Part shown: positions 16,808 to 26,599 of the stretch, piece by piece
How positions within the stretch are numbered: the stretch's first letter is position 1
Layout of the letters: each line of letters starts with the position of its first letter
Assembly: GCF_007859855.1 (NCBI RefSeq)
Contig: NZ_SJPK01000003.1
Location: 255,182 to 319,181 of the forward strand
DNA length: 64,000 nt
From: Allorhodopirellula solitaria
GTDB taxonomy: Bacteria > Planctomycetota > Planctomycetia > Pirellulales > Pirellulaceae
Direction of reading: 5' to 3'
Translations under genes and position numbers: made by a program
The notes under the pieces: model-generated
What the model saw: the letters and a program-made list of their open reading frames with translations, nothing else
Database searches by the model: none
What the model was told of the DNA's origin: nothing

Positions 16808-18280
16808 TCAGACAGGCTTGCGAAGGTCGAGCCATTCGCTGTGGAAGACACCCTCGCGGTCGACACGTTGGTAGGTGTGGGCGCCGAAGTAGTCCCGCTG
16901 AGCTTGCAAGAGATTGGCGGGCAAGCGTTCGAGACGATAGCCGTCGTAGAAGTTCAGGGCCGCGCTGAAGGCGGGGGCAGGAATCCCGAGTAGCGAGGCA
17001 GCCGAAACGACGGCTCGCCAACCGGCTTGTGCGTTCTCGACAGCCTCTTCAAAGAACGGGTAGAGCAACAGGTTTTCGAGGTCTGGCTGCTCACCGAATG
17101 CTTCTTTGATCCGGTCCAAGAACTTGGCCCGGATGATGCATCCGCCGCGCCACAGCAGGGCGCACTGGCCGTAATCGAGTCCCCAGTCATGCTCCTTCGA
17201 GGCCGCTTGGAGTTGCACGAAGCCTTGGGCGTAACTGACGATTTTCGACGCGTACAGCGCATCTTCGACGGCGGCAATGAATTTTTCTTTGTCACCGATG
17301 AGCTGCTGGGCCAGTGCCGACATCTCGGGGTTGTGGTCCTTCGAGGGACCATTGAGCGTTTTGCTAGCACGGACACGAGCTTCCTTTTGCGCCGATAATC
17401 CGCGAGCGAAGACAGCCGTGGTGACCAAGCTGCTGGGCACTCCCAGATCGAGGGCGAGTTGGCTCATCCACTTGCCAGTCCCTTTGGCACCGGCGACATC
17501 GAGAATCTGGTCGACGAGGTATCCATCGCCACCGAGATCATCTTTGGCACTGAAAATGTCACGTGTGATTTCGATTAGATAACTCTGCAGTTCCCCTTCA
17601 TTCCACTTCGCGAACACATCGTAGAGTTCATCGTTGGACAAACCGCCGAGCTCATGCAGCATCTGATAGGCTTCGCAGATCAGCTGCATATCACCGTATT
17701 CGATGCCATTGTGCACCATTTTGACGTAGTGCCCGGCACCGCGTGGACCGACCCATTCGCAGCAGGGAATGTCGTCATTGGGGCCGACTTTGGCTGCGAT
17801 TGCTTGGAACATCTCCTTGATCTCGGGCCAGGCCGCTTTGGTGCCACCGGGCATCAGGCTCGGGCCCTTCAGGGCGCCTTCTTCACCACCCGATACGCCC
17901 GCTCCCACGTACAGCATCCCGGCTGCTTCGACCCGCGTGGTGCGTTCTTCGGTGTCGGTATAGTAGGTGTTGCCGCCGTCGATGAGGATATCGCCTTCAT
18001 CGCAGAGGGGAATGAGTTGGTCGATGATCGCATCGACTGCGGGGCCTGCTTTGACGAGCATCATCAGTTTGCGAGGCCGGGCGACGGCGCCGACAAATTC
18101 TTCCAGGGTATGCGCCCCGACAAAGTTCTTGCCCTTGGCTCGATCGGCTAACAAATCGTCGACTTTACTGGTCGTCCGATTGTAGACAGCCACTTTGTAA
18201 CCGCGGCTTTCCACGTTGAGGGCCAAGTTCTCGCCCATCACGGCCAAACCGATCAGCCCAAAATCACAGTCACCACTCAT
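16808..18280 (-). CDS. gnd: 6-phosphogluconate dehydrogenase, decarboxylating
   Basis: This 490-residue enzyme of the oxidative pentose phosphate pathway converts 6-phosphogluconate to ribulose-5-phosphate, CO2 and NADPH. Seen are the N-terminal GLIGLAVMGENLALNVESRG dinucleotide site, VYNRTTSKV, the substrate region GVSGGEEGALKGPSLMPGG, the catalytic lysine segment GAGHYVKMVHNGIEYGDMQ, and the C-terminal ALNFYDGYR. Length is that of the long homodimeric form. It is a standalone gene on the minus strand. Confidence 0.96.
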   Translation of the reverse strand: MSGDCDFGLIGLAVMGENLALNVESRGYKVAVYNRTTSKVDDLLADRAKGKNFVGAHTLEEFVGAVARPRKLMMLVKAGPAVDAIIDQLIPLCDEGDILIDGGNTYYTDTEERTTRVEAAGMLYVGAGVSGGEEGALKGPSLMPGGTKAAWPEIKEMFQAIAAKVGPNDDIPCCEWVGPRGAGHYVKMVHNGIEYGDMQLICEAYQMLHELGGLSNDELYDVFAKWNEGELQSYLIEITRDIFSAKDDLGGDGYLVDQILDVAGAKGTGKWMSQLALDLGVPSSLVTTAVFARGLSAQKEARVRASKTLNGPSKDHNPEMSALAQQLIGDKEKFIAAVEDALYASKIVSYAQGFVQLQAASKEHDWGLDYGQCALLWRGGCIIRAKFLDRIKEAFGEQPDLENLLLYPFFEEAVENAQAGWRAVVSAASLLGIPAPAFSAALNFYDGYRLERLPANLLQAQRDYFGAHTYQRVDREGVFHSEWLDLRKPV

Positions 18281-18447
18281 ATCTCTTATCCGCGGGGTGG
18301 GTAGGTTGTCAAAATGTGTTTTTTCAAATCAGGCAAGATTCTAAATGGTTCGGTGGCATCCGTGAAGGCGTTTGACACCGGCAGACGCTCACCGGCAGAC
18401 GCCCACCAGTGACGCCGTCCGCAGCGAGGCGTGCGGGGATCGATCCG

Positions 18448-19740
18448 TCAGCGGGGCGGCGCCGTCTCGCTACCCTGGCCGGCCGGTGTGGCCGTCGGCG
18501 GCGGCACGATGACGTCGGTCGTCAGCAACCCAGCGACAATTGCGACCGAGGTCAGCATCATCGTCGACACGATATGGATGCCGCCGGGAAGATCTTTGTC
18601 GAGCAGAATCGCCGAGAGGCCGAAGAAACCCAGGCTGCCGGGGACGAGCAAGATCAATGCTGGCATCAACATGATCGCCGCAGGGGTGTGCCGCCACCGA
18701 GAGATCAAGTGACCGCAGACCCCGACCCCGACAGCCGACGCCCAAACAGCAGCAAAAGGGAGTAGCCATAAACCGGCCAATCGCAGCGACCCGTAACCGA
18801 TCAACGTCGACAGGACCACCCAGACGATGTCTCGGTAGCGGGCTTGGAACAGTACCGCAAGGGACAGGCCCAGGGGGATGACCGAGGCCATTGAGACGAT
18901 GATCTCGGGAGTGCTGGCCGGTGTCGGAGCTGGCATCTCCACCCATGAATGGATCAACGCGTGTCCCATGTAGACACCGAACACGAGTGTCAAAAGTGAC
19001 ATCATCGCTCCGGCAAAGCGAGCCGATCCCGAGGCGAGGTTCTGCGTGGCCAGTTCGTTGATACTGATCGTCAGTTGCAGGCCGGGCACGAGCACGATCA
19101 AGGCCGCCAGCGACGTTAGCTCGACATTGCCGCTGGGAACCCAGAACTGCACAAGGCTAGCAAGGATGCACGCGATCAAGCCCACCACAATGTTGATCAG
19201 ATGGGTCGGGTAGTTCCACCGTCCGAGCCCTTTGAGCAGTCCGCCGGTCAGCAATCCGATCACGCCCGCGGACGTCACGACGGTGGCGTTTCCGCCCACG
19301 AGCACGCCGAAGCATGCTGAGGCGATTCCAAAAGCGATGACCTGAAGCACGGGGCTGTAGGCCGCCAGTGTGGACTCGAGCGTCTCAATCCGACGCCAGG
19401 CTTGCGACACCGACATCCCTTCGACTTGAATCGCCCTCTGTGTCTCGTGCAGTTCCGCGTATCGCCCAAGGTTCGTGTCGCTGGGGTAGACGCGTAGTAA
19501 TCGCGTGTGTCCCTCTTCGTGGGTGAATGTGATGAACAGCGAAGTGGGAGTCGAAAAGAACGTAGCGGGCTCGCCTAGGAACGCGGCAACTTCCTCCATC
19601 CCCTGGTCCAGTTCGTAGGCGGGTGCCCCGCTCGCATGCAAACTGCGGGCGAGTTCGACAATGACGGTTTCGGCCGATACGTCTGCTGAACCCCCTCGGT
19701 CGAGCTCGGCTGTTGTTTCGGCGCATGCTGCCGGTACCAT
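18448..19740 (-). CDS. ThrE-like threonine/serine exporter family protein
   Basis: This 430-residue inner-membrane protein combines the ThrE N-terminal domain (DUF1212), which carries GAPAYELDQGMEEVAAFLG and ATFFSTPTSLFITF, with about ten hydrophobic helices including the DUF3815-type C-terminal half. The family exports threonine and serine or, in YjjP/YjjB, succinate. The start at 19740 places its ATG one base after the upstream MarR stop (TGAGATG), which suggests coupling; a start at 19770 would overlap that gene. Its link to a MarR regulator and a divergent RND pump suggests an export function under common control. Confidence 0.85.
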   Translation of the reverse strand: MVPAACAETTAELDRGGSADVSAETVIVELARSLHASGAPAYELDQGMEEVAAFLGEPATFFSTPTSLFITFTHEEGHTRLLRVYPSDTNLGRYAELHETQRAIQVEGMSVSQAWRRIETLESTLAAYSPVLQVIAFGIASACFGVLVGGNATVVTSAGVIGLLTGGLLKGLGRWNYPTHLINIVVGLIACILASLVQFWVPSGNVELTSLAALIVLVPGLQLTISINELATQNLASGSARFAGAMMSLLTLVFGVYMGHALIHSWVEMPAPTPASTPEIIVSMASVIPLGLSLAVLFQARYRDIVWVVLSTLIGYGSLRLAGLWLLPFAAVWASAVGVGVCGHLISRWRHTPAAIMLMPALILLVPGSLGFFGLSAILLDKDLPGGIHIVSTMMLTSVAIVAGLLTTDVIVPPPTATPAGQGSETAPPR

Positions 19741-19741
19741 C

Positions 19742-20215
19742 TCAATACTCACTTGCAGAGAGCGACTCACGCGTTTTCTCGAGTAGCCCGAGCAGTGTCT
19801 TCAATTCCGCCTGAGTGAGGCTTTTCAGCAGAGACTCCTCCATTGCTCTGAGCGAAGGGTCGACCGCATCGGAGAGCTGCCTTCCCTTCTGGGTGATCGA
19901 TACGTGCACCACGCGGCGATCCTCGAGGCAGCGATGACGCTCGACCAGAGCGTGTTTTTCGAGTCGATCGACAAGCGACGTGATCGCCGGGACGACCTGA
20001 ATCATCCGCTCGCCGATCTCGCCACAGGTCAACGGGCGGTTCGCCAACGCCAGGCTGCGGAGTACGTTGAAACGCGACAGGGTCAGCCCGTGTTCGCGAA
20101 ACAATCGCGACAGCCGATTCTCGATCTGGTCGCCGGCACGCAGCAGATTGACTAGCGTCTCCTGTTGGAGCGATGTGTAGGGCGCCGGTCGCTTGAGTTC
20201 CTCTTGCAGCTTCAT
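19742..20215 (-). CDS. MarR-family transcriptional regulator
   Basis: This 157-residue winged-helix regulator has the segments LTLSRFNVLRSLALANRPLT, CGEIGERMIQVVPAITSLVDRLEKHALVERH and EDRRVVHVSITQKGRQL, which together give the MarR DNA-binding domain and wing. It is transcribed with the exporter gene downstream and divergently from the RND efflux genes, the usual arrangement for a repressor of a drug pump. An alternative start at 20227 adds four residues. Very long upstream extensions in the same frame run through the RND gene region and are not coding. Confidence 0.9.
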   Translation of the reverse strand: MKLQEELKRPAPYTSLQQETLVNLLRAGDQIENRLSRLFREHGLTLSRFNVLRSLALANRPLTCGEIGERMIQVVPAITSLVDRLEKHALVERHRCLEDRRVVHVSITQKGRQLSDAVDPSLRAMEESLLKSLTQAELKTLLGLLEKTRESLSASEY

Positions 20216-20235
20216 GAGGAATATCATAGCGATCG

Positions 20236-20272
20236 CTTGTTGACCGACAAGTATTTCATCGATAAAATATCG
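20236..20272. promoter_or_regulatory. Candidate MarR operators between divergent genes
   Basis: Two small inverted repeats lie in the 105-bp divergent spacer: CTTGT-6-ACAAG (20236-20251) and CGATA-3-TATCG (20260-20272). MarR dimers bind such short palindromes, so this is the likely control point for both the exporter and the RND pump. No footprint data can be read from sequence. Confidence 0.45.
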
Positions 20273-20320
20273 CCTGCAAATATATTTTCTTGGAACCACA
20301 CCGATCGATAGAAGCCGCCG

Positions 20321-21736
20321 ATGAGAATTGCTGATATTTTCCAAGTCCCGCCCCGAGTCCCATTGGCAAGCCACCGCGGTGTCGGGATCAGCCTGCTGGG
20401 GGCGCTGGCCGTCGTGGGCTGCGCGGGCTTGGCCGGCTGCAGTCCCAAGGGCCCTGGGCCAGCGGCCGCTAAACCTCCCCCACCGCAAGTCACCGTTGCT
20501 AAGCCGGTTGTCAAGCAAATCGTCGAGTGGGATTCGTACACCGGACGGCTCGAGCCGATCGAATTTGTGGAGGTTCGCAGCCGCGTCGGTGGGTACCTGC
20601 AGTCAATTCACTTTGACGAAGGCGAAATCGTTCAAAAGGATGATGTTCTCTTTCTCATTGACCCGAGGCCCTTCGAGGCCGAGCTCAAGTCGATGCAAGC
20701 AGCGGTGAGCCAAGCCGAGTCCCAGCTCCTGCGGGCCGAGGCGGGAGTTGCCGAAGCGAAAGCACAGCAGTTGCAGAGCACTGCTGCTGTCGAACTTGCC
20801 CGCACCCGGGTCAATCGGGCCCGGACTCTGATGAGCCGAAATGCGACCAGTCAAGATGAGCTGGACCAGCGTGAGGCTGAGATTCTGCAAGCCAACGCGG
20901 ATCAGGAAGCCAGCGACGCCCTCGTGGAATCCGCCAACGCCATGATTGAAACCGCCAAGGCGGCTATCGAGGCAGCCAATGCAGGTGTTGAAACGGCCAA
21001 GCTCAACCTGGAGTATTCCAAGATCACCGCACCGATCACGGGCCGTATCAGCCGCGAGTTTGTCAACGAAGGGAACCTGATCAGTGGCGGCACGACCGCC
21101 ACCGCCACGCTATTGACGACCATCACATCGGTCCAACCGATCTACTGCACCTTCGACGCCAACGAACAGGAGGTGTTGAAGTACATTCGGCTCGCAGCCC
21201 TAGGCAAACGGGGCAGTTCACGCGAGGTCAAGAATCCTGCGTACCTCGGCTTGGTCGACGAGCCCGATTTCCCACATCACGGGCACATGGATTTTGTCGA
21301 CAATCGCTTTGACGCGGCCACGGCGACGATGCGCGCCCGGGCTGTCTTCCCCAACAATGGTCAGGTCCTTTTGCCGGGGATGTTTGCGCGGATACGAATT
21401 CCTGGGAGCGCTCCCTATGAAGCCGTCTTGATTCCCGATTCCGCCATCGGCACAGACCAGTCGTCGCAGTTCGTGTTTATCGTTCTCGATGGCAAGATCG
21501 AACAGAGAACGGTCGAGGTGGGGCCGTTGGTGCACGGCCTGAGAGTCGTTCGCAGTGGGATCGAAGGGAACGAAGACCTGGTCATCGAAGGCCTTTTGAA
21601 GGCGAGTGAGGGGTTGGAGGTAACGACAGTGGAAGGGACGATCGACGTGCTCGAGGATGGGTTGCCCGATGTGTATGAGCCCGTTCCCGAGAGCCAATGG
21701 ATCTCGCCCCAGGTCAATCGTGCGGAGGTGAAGTAA
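20321..21736 (+). CDS. RND efflux periplasmic adaptor lipoprotein (AcrA/MexA-like)
   Basis: This 471-residue membrane fusion protein has a lipoprotein signal with lipobox LAGC near residue 40. It is followed by the barrel-sandwich domain (VEVRSRVGGYLQSIHFDEGE, VQKDDVLFLIDPRPF) and a long alpha-helical hairpin rich in Ala/Glu (about residues 125-235). The second lipoyl half is LEYSKITAPITGRISREFVNEGNL. It links the inner-membrane pump to an outer-membrane channel; no OMF gene lies next to it. The hairpin is longer than in AcrA, with an extra repeat of ESANAMIETAKAAIEAANAG type. The start codon of the pump gene follows its stop directly. Confidence 0.92.
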   Translation: MRIADIFQVPPRVPLASHRGVGISLLGALAVVGCAGLAGCSPKGPGPAAAKPPPPQVTVAKPVVKQIVEWDSYTGRLEPIEFVEVRSRVGGYLQSIHFDEGEIVQKDDVLFLIDPRPFEAELKSMQAAVSQAESQLLRAEAGVAEAKAQQLQSTAAVELARTRVNRARTLMSRNATSQDELDQREAEILQANADQEASDALVESANAMIETAKAAIEAANAGVETAKLNLEYSKITAPITGRISREFVNEGNLISGGTTATATLLTTITSVQPIYCTFDANEQEVLKYIRLAALGKRGSSREVKNPAYLGLVDEPDFPHHGHMDFVDNRFDAATATMRARAVFPNNGQVLLPGMFARIRIPGSAPYEAVLIPDSAIGTDQSSQFVFIVLDGKIEQRTVEVGPLVHGLRVVRSGIEGNEDLVIEGLLKASEGLEVTTVEGTIDVLEDGLPDVYEPVPESQWISPQVNRAEVK

Positions 21737-24700
21737 ATGAAATTCCCTCACTTCTTTATCGAACGCCCGATCTTCGCCACGGTACTGTCGTTTTTGATCG
21801 TGTTGGTGGGCGGGATTACCTACCTGTCTCTGCCGGTCTCCCAGTATCCCAACGTCGCGCCGCCAACGGTCTTGGTCCGCGCTAGCTACCCCGGTGCGAC
21901 GCCGCAAGTCATCGCCGATACGGTCGCCACGCCGATCGAACAGGAGATGAACGGCGTCGACGACATGCTGTACATGGAATCGTCGTCGAGCGCCGACGGG
22001 ACGATGCAGTTGACGGTCACCTTCAAACTCGGCACGAACCTCGACGATGCTCAAGTGCTTGTGCAGAACCGGGTTGCCGTGGCCTTGTCCAAACTGCCGG
22101 AGCAGGTTCGCCAGATCGGTGTGACCACGACCAAGCAGATCCCTGACATGCTGATGGTGGTCCACCTGAAATCACCCGATGAGAGTCGCGATACTCTCTA
22201 CATCAGTAACTATGCGTTCTTGCGTGTTCGCGACGCTCTGATGCGGCTCGATGGCGTCGGGGAAATTCGCATCGCCGGTGGTAATGAATACGCGATGCGA
22301 ATCTGGCTGGACATCGAAAAGATGGCTCACGTGGACCTCACTGCAGGGGACGTGATCGCGGCGATTCGTGGTCAGAACGCGCAGGTTGCTGCCGGGGTGA
22401 TCGGACAACCTCCGATCGATACCGGCAGTGAGTTTCAGCTCAACGTGACCACGCGCGGCCGGTTGATCGAAACAGATGAGTTCGGCGACATCATTGTCAA
22501 ACGCGGCGAGAATGGCCGTGTGACCCGCTTGAGCGATGTGGCAAGAGTCGAACTGGGGGCTCAAGACTATTCCCGCTTGAGCTATCTCGATGGCAAACCC
22601 GCTATCGCCGTGCTCGTCTACCAGCGTCCTGGTACCAATGCGGTCGAGACTGCGGCCCAGGTCAAGCAGACGATGGAGGAGATGAGCGAGACCTTCCCGC
22701 ACGGCATCGGATACGAGGTTGCCTACAACCCAACCGATTTTGTTGAAGAGTCGATTGCCGAAGTGTTCTTCACACTGCTGATCACTACTCTGTTCGTGGT
22801 GCTGACGGTCTTTTTGTTCCTGCATCACTGGCGTCCGACGATCATTCCGGTCGTAGCCATTCCCATCTCGCTGATTGGAACGTTTGCGATCATGCAGATG
22901 CTCGGCGTCACGCTCAACACGCTGTCGCTCTTTGGTTTGGTGTTGGCGATTGGGATTGTGGTCGATGACGCGATTGTCGTCGTCGAGAACGTCGAGCGAT
23001 TGATCGCAGAGGGGTTAACGCCGCGGGAGGCGGCGCACCAGGCGATGGATGAGGTGGGATCCGCTTTGATTGCCACCACGCTCGTGTTGATCGCGGTGTT
23101 CGTCCCGACGGTGTTCATTCCTAGCATTAGCGGGAAGTTCTACCAGCAGTTCGCATTGACCATTTCGATATCGACGGCGATCTCCACATTTGTTTCGCTG
23201 ACGTTGACACCCGCGTTATGCGCCTTGCTGTTGAAGCCGCGCGATGCCAAGCAGAGCCGTGCTCAACGCATCGTCGATTTTCTGTTCGGTTGGTTCTTTC
23301 GGTTGTTCAACCGCACCTTCGACGCCACCAGCAACGTGTATGCTAGCATCGTCTCGCGTTTAGTGCGTGTCTCGGGCTTGGTTCTGGTTGGCTACGTCGG
23401 TCTCTTAGTCGCGACCGGCTTTAGTTTCTCTGCGGTGCCGACTGGGTTCATTCCTGAGCAGGATCAAGGGTACGTGATCGTCGCTGTTCGGCTGCCTGAC
23501 GGTGCCTCGTTAGCCCGTACCAATGAGGTGACCAAGCGGGTCACGAGCATGGGCGGGAAGATCGATGGCGTGGCTCATTCGGTGGGCATTGTCGGCCTGT
23601 CCGGTTCGACCTTCACGATCAGCCCCAACGCAGCCGTTTGCTTCCTGCCGCTCGAAGATGCCAAGGAGCGTGCGGCGCGTGACCGAGGTGTCGACAAGAT
23701 CGTTGCCGATATGCGGCGTGAGGTCGCGTCGATTAACGAAGCTCAAGTGTTCATTATTCCGCCACCGCCGGTGCGTGGTATCGGCCGCGGCGGCGGATTC
23801 AAGATGTACGTCCAGGACCGCAGCGGTGCCGGATCGGCGGTGCTCAGCGACGTCGCTGGTCAAATGGTGGGCAAGGGCAATCAGCAAACCGGCGTGACCC
23901 AGGTGTTTACGAACTTTCGCATGAGTGTCCCGCAGGTCTTTGCCGACGTCGATCGCACCAAAGCCGAAATGCTCGATGTGCCTGTTAACAGCGTTTTCGA
24001 AGCTTTGCAGGTCTACCTCGGTTCGGTCTACGTCAATGACTTCAACCTGCTCGGCCGGACCTACCGGGTGATTGCCCAGGCCGAACCCGAATTCCGCGAC
24101 GAGCCGAGCGACATTCTCAAGCTGCGTACCCGCAGCGTCGCCGGCGACACGGTCTCACTGGGATCGGTCGTGAAAGTAGACCGGACTGCGGGCCCCGATC
24201 GGCTGGTACGGTTCAATCTCTATCCCGCTGCGGATATCAATGGGAGCACAGTGCCGGGGTTCAGTACGGGCCAGTCGCTGTCGACGATGGAAGAGCTCGC
24301 CGACCAGACGTTGCCACCTGGTTTCGGGTATGAGTGGACCGAACTGGCCTACCAGGAACGGCAAGCGGGCAATACGATCGCGTTCCTGTTTCCACTGGCC
24401 GTGTTGTTCGTATTTCTAGCCCTCGCAGCGCAATATGAGAGCTGGCTACTGCCGCTGGCGATCGTCCTGATCGTGCCTCTGTGCTTGCTGTTCGCGATCG
24501 GCGGGATCTGGTTCCGCGGGATGGACAATAACATCCTGACTCAGATTGGATTCATCGTCCTGATCGGATTGGCTTGCAAGAACGCGATTCTGATCGTCGA
24601 GTTCGCTAAGGCGGAAGAGGACAAGGGCAAAGATCGCTTTCAAGCGGCTGTCGACGCCTGTCGAATGCGATTGCGGCCGATCCTGATGACGGCGTTCTCA

Positions 24701-24892
24701 TTCATTCTCGGCGTGTTACCCTTGTTGGTCGCCACCGGGGCTGGGTTCGAAATGCGGCGAGTGCTCGGCACGGCCGTGTTCGCCGGCATGCTCGGCGTGA
24801 CGGTATTCGGGCTCTTCCTGACGCCCGTGTTCTATGTCGTCCTGCGACGTTTCGCCAAGAAACCAGCCGCCGAGAACGGGGATGCCGCCTGA
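21737..24892 (+). CDS. RND efflux pump, HAE1 type (AcrB/MexB-like)
   Basis: This 1051-residue inner-membrane proton-driven pump begins FFIERPIFATVLSFLIVLVGG, the classic HAE1 start. It has twelve membrane helices in two halves, porter segments such as GATPQVIADTVATPIEQEMNGV, and the TM4 LVLAIGIVVDDAIVVVENVER segment with the conserved Asp-Asp proton relay. The partner lysine region lies in the second half (IVLIGLACKNAILIVEFAK). The substrate range cannot be read, but multidrug efflux is the usual role. It forms an operon with the adaptor (0-bp spacing) and is probably repressed by the divergent MarR. Confidence 0.95.
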   Translation: MKFPHFFIERPIFATVLSFLIVLVGGITYLSLPVSQYPNVAPPTVLVRASYPGATPQVIADTVATPIEQEMNGVDDMLYMESSSSADGTMQLTVTFKLGTNLDDAQVLVQNRVAVALSKLPEQVRQIGVTTTKQIPDMLMVVHLKSPDESRDTLYISNYAFLRVRDALMRLDGVGEIRIAGGNEYAMRIWLDIEKMAHVDLTAGDVIAAIRGQNAQVAAGVIGQPPIDTGSEFQLNVTTRGRLIETDEFGDIIVKRGENGRVTRLSDVARVELGAQDYSRLSYLDGKPAIAVLVYQRPGTNAVETAAQVKQTMEEMSETFPHGIGYEVAYNPTDFVEESIAEVFFTLLITTLFVVLTVFLFLHHWRPTIIPVVAIPISLIGTFAIMQMLGVTLNTLSLFGLVLAIGIVVDDAIVVVENVERLIAEGLTPREAAHQAMDEVGSALIATTLVLIAVFVPTVFIPSISGKFYQQFALTISISTAISTFVSLTLTPALCALLLKPRDAKQSRAQRIVDFLFGWFFRLFNRTFDATSNVYASIVSRLVRVSGLVLVGYVGLLVATGFSFSAVPTGFIPEQDQGYVIVAVRLPDGASLARTNEVTKRVTSMGGKIDGVAHSVGIVGLSGSTFTISPNAAVCFLPLEDAKERAARDRGVDKIVADMRREVASINEAQVFIIPPPPVRGIGRGGGFKMYVQDRSGAGSAVLSDVAGQMVGKGNQQTGVTQVFTNFRMSVPQVFADVDRTKAEMLDVPVNSVFEALQVYLGSVYVNDFNLLGRTYRVIAQAEPEFRDEPSDILKLRTRSVAGDTVSLGSVVKVDRTAGPDRLVRFNLYPAADINGSTVPGFSTGQSLSTMEELADQTLPPGFGYEWTELAYQERQAGNTIAFLFPLAVLFVFLALAAQYESWLLPLAIVLIVPLCLLFAIGGIWFRGMDNNILTQIGFIVLIGLACKNAILIVEFAKAEEDKGKDRFQAAVDACRMRLRPILMTAFSFILGVLPLLVATGAGFEMRRVLGTAVFAGMLGVTVFGLFLTPVFYVVLRRFAKKPAAENGDAA

Positions 24893-25022
24893 CAGAGTCT
24901 CCCGGTTCGATCCTCTGAGTAAAAAGTTGTCCATCCGGGTTTGTCGTGGGTAACTCCAGCGTGTTGGATTTTAGAGGCATGGCGGTGGTGTCCGAAATGA
25001 GCGATGCCGTCACAGAATAAAT

Positions 25023-25050
25023 GCTGGCGGCGGACGCGTCCGCTGCCAGC
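25023..25050. terminator. Palindrome downstream of RND operon
   Basis: GCTGGCGGCGGACG is followed directly by CGTCCGCTGCCAGC, a 14-bp stem with one mismatch. There is no T-tract, so it could be a repeat rather than an intrinsic terminator. It lies 130 bp after the pump stop codon. Confidence 0.45.
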
Positions 25051-25056
25051 CGAAGT

Positions 25057-25353
25057 GGCTCATCCGACGGAAGCGTGCGCGGAGCACAGGGGGAAGGTTT
25101 TTCTAGGCACGGCTCGAGTATCCAATGATTGTTCAAAAATGCGTCCCTGACGAACAAACGCTCGCCAGGGACCGACAACACCATTGGCGTACCGCTTTTG
25201 CAGGGAAACGCTGGCGACCGAGATATCCCTTGCCAAGCCCGCACCTCTGCAGAGCTCGGCTCCGTTTCTCCCGGCAGTGCCAGTCTAACATTGATAATCA
25301 CATCCCACAAATAAATCCTTGAATACGGGAGCCATGCCTTGAAAATCCCGCAC
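25057..25353. mobile_element. MITE-like element, copy 2 (right end degraded)
   Basis: The left terminal repeat GGCTCATCCGACGGAAGCG is intact. The interior matches copy 4 in reverse orientation, including the inner arms (GGCACGGCTCGAGTATCC, ATACGGGAGCCATGCC). The right terminal repeat breaks off after CGCAC, so the element looks truncated and no target duplication is visible. Confidence 0.75.
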
Positions 25354-25412
25354 ACTTGGCTCACCGCAGCGAAACCCACAATAGTTCCTGATGGACCTAA
25401 AAAGTGGCGTAG

Positions 25413-25520
25413 TGGACGAGGCGACGAGTCCATTCTCTCTGCTCGCGTGGTCGGATTCTAAGGACTCGTCGCCTCGTCCACTACAAAAAGCTTCCGCTAA
25501 TTGGCCACTTATTGACCACG
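25413..25520. repeat. Composite intergenic repeat, fragment
   Basis: GTAGTGGACGAGGCGACGAG at about 25413 is mirrored by CTCGTCGCCTCGTCCACTAC at about 25466-25485, a long palindrome. It is followed by GCTTCCGCTAATTGGCCACT and ATTGACCACGC, modules shared with the copies near 16.3, 47.4 and 55.6 kb. Confidence 0.75.
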
Positions 25521-25526
25521 CGGTGC

Positions 25527-26594
25527 TTATCCGGGGATGAACGAGCAGTCCGCAGTGAGGCTCTGGGCAAACAGCGCCAGCAGCTGGGCAACCGCTTCGA
25601 TATCCGCCGTTGAGATCGTCTCGACTGCGGAGTGCATGTAGCGATTGGGTACCGCGACCAATCCCGTGGCGACGCCTGCACCGGAGATCTGTAGCACGTT
25701 GGAGTCATTCGGCGCGGCGCGGCCCAGGGCGGCGAGTTGGTAAGGGATCTCATGCTCCTCTGCCAACGCGATCAAACGGGCGGCAACCTTCGCATTGACA
25801 TTGGGGCCGCGGACAATCACGGGGCCGCCGCCGAGCCGAATGTTGCCTTGCTGTTGTTTGCTGATCGTCGGGCAGTCCGAGGCATGGGTCACGTCCACTG
25901 CGATCGCCACATCCGGTTCGATGCGGGCGGCTGCTGTCCGGGCACCACGCAGTCCGATCTCCTCTTGGACTGTTGCGACACTGTGCAGTTGGCACTGTAG
26001 CGGTTTCGCGTCCAACTCCGTGGCACAGCGACGGACGGCCTCCATCACCGTCCACATCCCCGTCTTGTTGTCCATTCCCGGGCCGCTGACGTAGTCGCCG
26101 AGCAGCGGTCGATACTGCAGATCCAGGGTAACGGGGTCGCCGATGCGAACGGTTTGAGCTGCCTGCTCACTGCTGGTGGCACCGATGTCCAACCACATAT
26201 CCTCCAGTCGCACGACCTCGCCACGCTCTTTGGTGGAGAGCAGGTGGATCGGTTTGCGGCTGATCACGGCGGAGACGGGACCATTGTTCGTCCAGATCGT
26301 CATCGCTTGGCCGATCAGCTGTTGAGGGTCCCAGCCACCGATCGTTTGCGCGTACAGGAATCCTTCTTCATCGATATGCGATATCAGCATACCAATCTGG
26401 TCACAGTGACCGGCGAGCATCAGGCGCGGTGCATCGGCGGGGCCGACGCAGGCGGTGAGATTGCCATGGACATCGATTGACAGCTCATCGGTATGAGGCT
26501 GAAGGTACTGTGAAATCAGTTTCTGGATGGGCTCCTCGTATCCCGAGGGGCTGGGCGTGCGGATGGCTTGTTCGAGAAACTCGAGTGGAGTCAT
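25527..26594 (-). CDS. M42-family metallo-aminopeptidase (FrvX/TET-like)
   Basis: This 355-residue dinuclear-metal peptidase has metal ligands in LMLAGHCDQIGM (His-Asp), GPGMDNKTGMW (Asp), VATVQEEIGLRGA (Glu-Glu base and ligand) and AVDVTHASD (Asp), plus a C-terminal His in RYMHSAVETI. M42 enzymes assemble as TET dodecamers in the cytoplasm and trim short peptides; some relatives were annotated as endoglucanases. The closely spaced GNAT gene upstream on the same strand suggests cotranscription. Confidence 0.9.
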   Translation of the reverse strand: MTPLEFLEQAIRTPSPSGYEEPIQKLISQYLQPHTDELSIDVHGNLTACVGPADAPRLMLAGHCDQIGMLISHIDEEGFLYAQTIGGWDPQQLIGQAMTIWTNNGPVSAVISRKPIHLLSTKERGEVVRLEDMWLDIGATSSEQAAQTVRIGDPVTLDLQYRPLLGDYVSGPGMDNKTGMWTVMEAVRRCATELDAKPLQCQLHSVATVQEEIGLRGARTAAARIEPDVAIAVDVTHASDCPTISKQQQGNIRLGGGPVIVRGPNVNAKVAARLIALAEEHEIPYQLAALGRAAPNDSNVLQISGAGVATGLVAVPNRYMHSAVETISTADIEAVAQLLALFAQSLTADCSFIPG

Positions 26595-26599
26595 GTCAG

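Noticed and set aside
20216-20518. 100-codon upstream extension of the MarR gene
   Set aside because: It crosses the divergent promoter region and the start of the adaptor gene on the other strand.
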